A DNA stretch of 6,835 nucleotides, taken from contig NVVM01000040.1 of assembly GCA_002402225.1 (NCBI GenBank), positions 8,802 to 15,636 of the forward strand, written 5' to 3'. The DNA is from Alphaproteobacteria bacterium (GTDB lineage: Bacteria; Pseudomonadota; Alphaproteobacteria; Sphingomonadales; Emcibacteraceae). The notes below the pieces were generated by a model. It had not been told where the DNA came from. It worked only from the letters and a program-made list of their open reading frames with translations, and did not search any database. Below, one piece after another: positions 6,449 through 6,835 of this stretch; position 1 is the first letter of the stretch; every line of letters begins with the position of its first letter. The position numbers and the translations under genes are program-made.

Positions 6449-6835
6449 TCACGCGACCCTCAAGCAGTTCCGGCCATGATCTTTGGCATTATATAAGGCC
6501 TCGTCCGCAATCTTAAGCATGGCTGAAAAGTCTTCTTTGGGGTGGTTACACATGCCGATACTTACCGTTACCTTGATTTCCTTTTCACTGAAATGAAGGC
6601 TATCTTCCGCGACAGCCCTGCGGAGTTTCTCTAGAATATCCATCGCCTCATCGGCTTTTTTATCATGCAATATCACACAAAATTCTTCCCCACCAATCCG
6701 CGCCACCATATCTTTATCCACAAGGTGACGTTGCAGATTTTCGGAGACTCTCGCCAAAACATCATCGCCCATATGATGACCATAAGTATCATTAATATTT
6801 TTAAAATGGTCTATATCCACCATCGCGACCGTCAG
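6449..6835 (-). CDS. GGDEF-domain protein, probable diguanylate cyclase (5' end outside window)
   Basis: The frame is open to the window edge and encodes the last 128 residues, ending in TGA at 6451-6449. It is the core of a GGDEF domain, which joins two GTP into the second messenger cyclic di-GMP. The fragment starts LTVAMVDIDHFK with the metal-binding Asp7, then NDTYGHHMGDDVL (14-27), the active site GGEEF (48-52), VSIGM (91-95) and ADEALYNAKDHGRN (110-123), and stops soon after. GGEEF is a catalytically competent form of the motif. The inhibitory RxxD site expected just before it is absent: the equivalent residues are VDKD (39-42). The ATG at 6823 lies inside the domain and is not a plausible start; sensory or membrane parts would lie beyond the edge. 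No terminator is visible after the stop. Confidence 0.94.
   Translation of the reverse strand: MTVAMVDIDHFKNINDTYGHHMGDDVLARVSENLQRHLVDKDMVARIGGEEFCVILHDKKADEAMDILEKLRRAVAEDSLHFSEKEIKVTVSIGMCNHPKEDFSAMLKIADEALYNAKDHGRNCLRVA

Noticed and set aside
5031..6835. Anti-phage defence module (patatin-like effector with a cyclic-nucleotide signal gene, as in CBASS)
   Set aside because: CBASS patatin effectors are cytoplasmic and pair with CD-NTase cyclases. Here the patatin protein has a lipoprotein signal peptide and the neighbour is a GGDEF cyclase with no CD-NTase features, so the resemblance is superficial.

Overview
The window looks like an ordinary chromosomal stretch from a Gram-negative bacterium, most likely an alphaproteobacterium. 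The main reason is gene order. The end of pyrF is followed on the + strand by trpF, trpB, trpA, accD and folC, an arrangement I know from many Alphaproteobacteria, where tryptophan synthesis is split and trpE, trpG, trpD and trpC lie elsewhere. I cannot place the genus. No RNA genes, CRISPR arrays, insertion sequences or phage genes are visible.

Positions 1-5006 (+ strand) form one tightly packed, probably co-transcribed block. pyrF and trpF abut or overlap, trpF/trpB and trpA/accD each share an ATGA stop-start overlap, and trpB/trpA and accD/folC are separated by 10 and 7 bases. TrpF makes the substrate of TrpC. TrpA and TrpB form tryptophan synthase, the last step to tryptophan. AccD is the carboxyltransferase beta subunit of acetyl-CoA carboxylase, the entry to fatty acid synthesis, and FolC makes (poly)glutamylated folates. 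The promoter lies upstream of the window.

Positions 5031-6835 (- strand) hold two genes pointing towards folC. The GGDEF gene, cut by the window edge, carries the C-terminal half of a diguanylate cyclase domain with a GGEEF active site. Downstream of it, after a 107-base AT-rich gap with a plausible promoter, is a predicted patatin-like phospholipase lipoprotein. It keeps the glycine-rich oxyanion loop, the Ser nucleophile and the DGG motif, but the first glycine of its nucleophile elbow is replaced by Thr. Its best-supported start is a TTG with a strong Shine-Dalgarno sequence, inside a longer open frame that also begins with TTG. It converges on folC with 24 bases between stop codons.

I found no clearly undescribed system. 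The less ordinary part is the lipoprotein/GGDEF pair: the variant elbow, the non-canonical lipobox, the start choice and a palindrome across the start codon.
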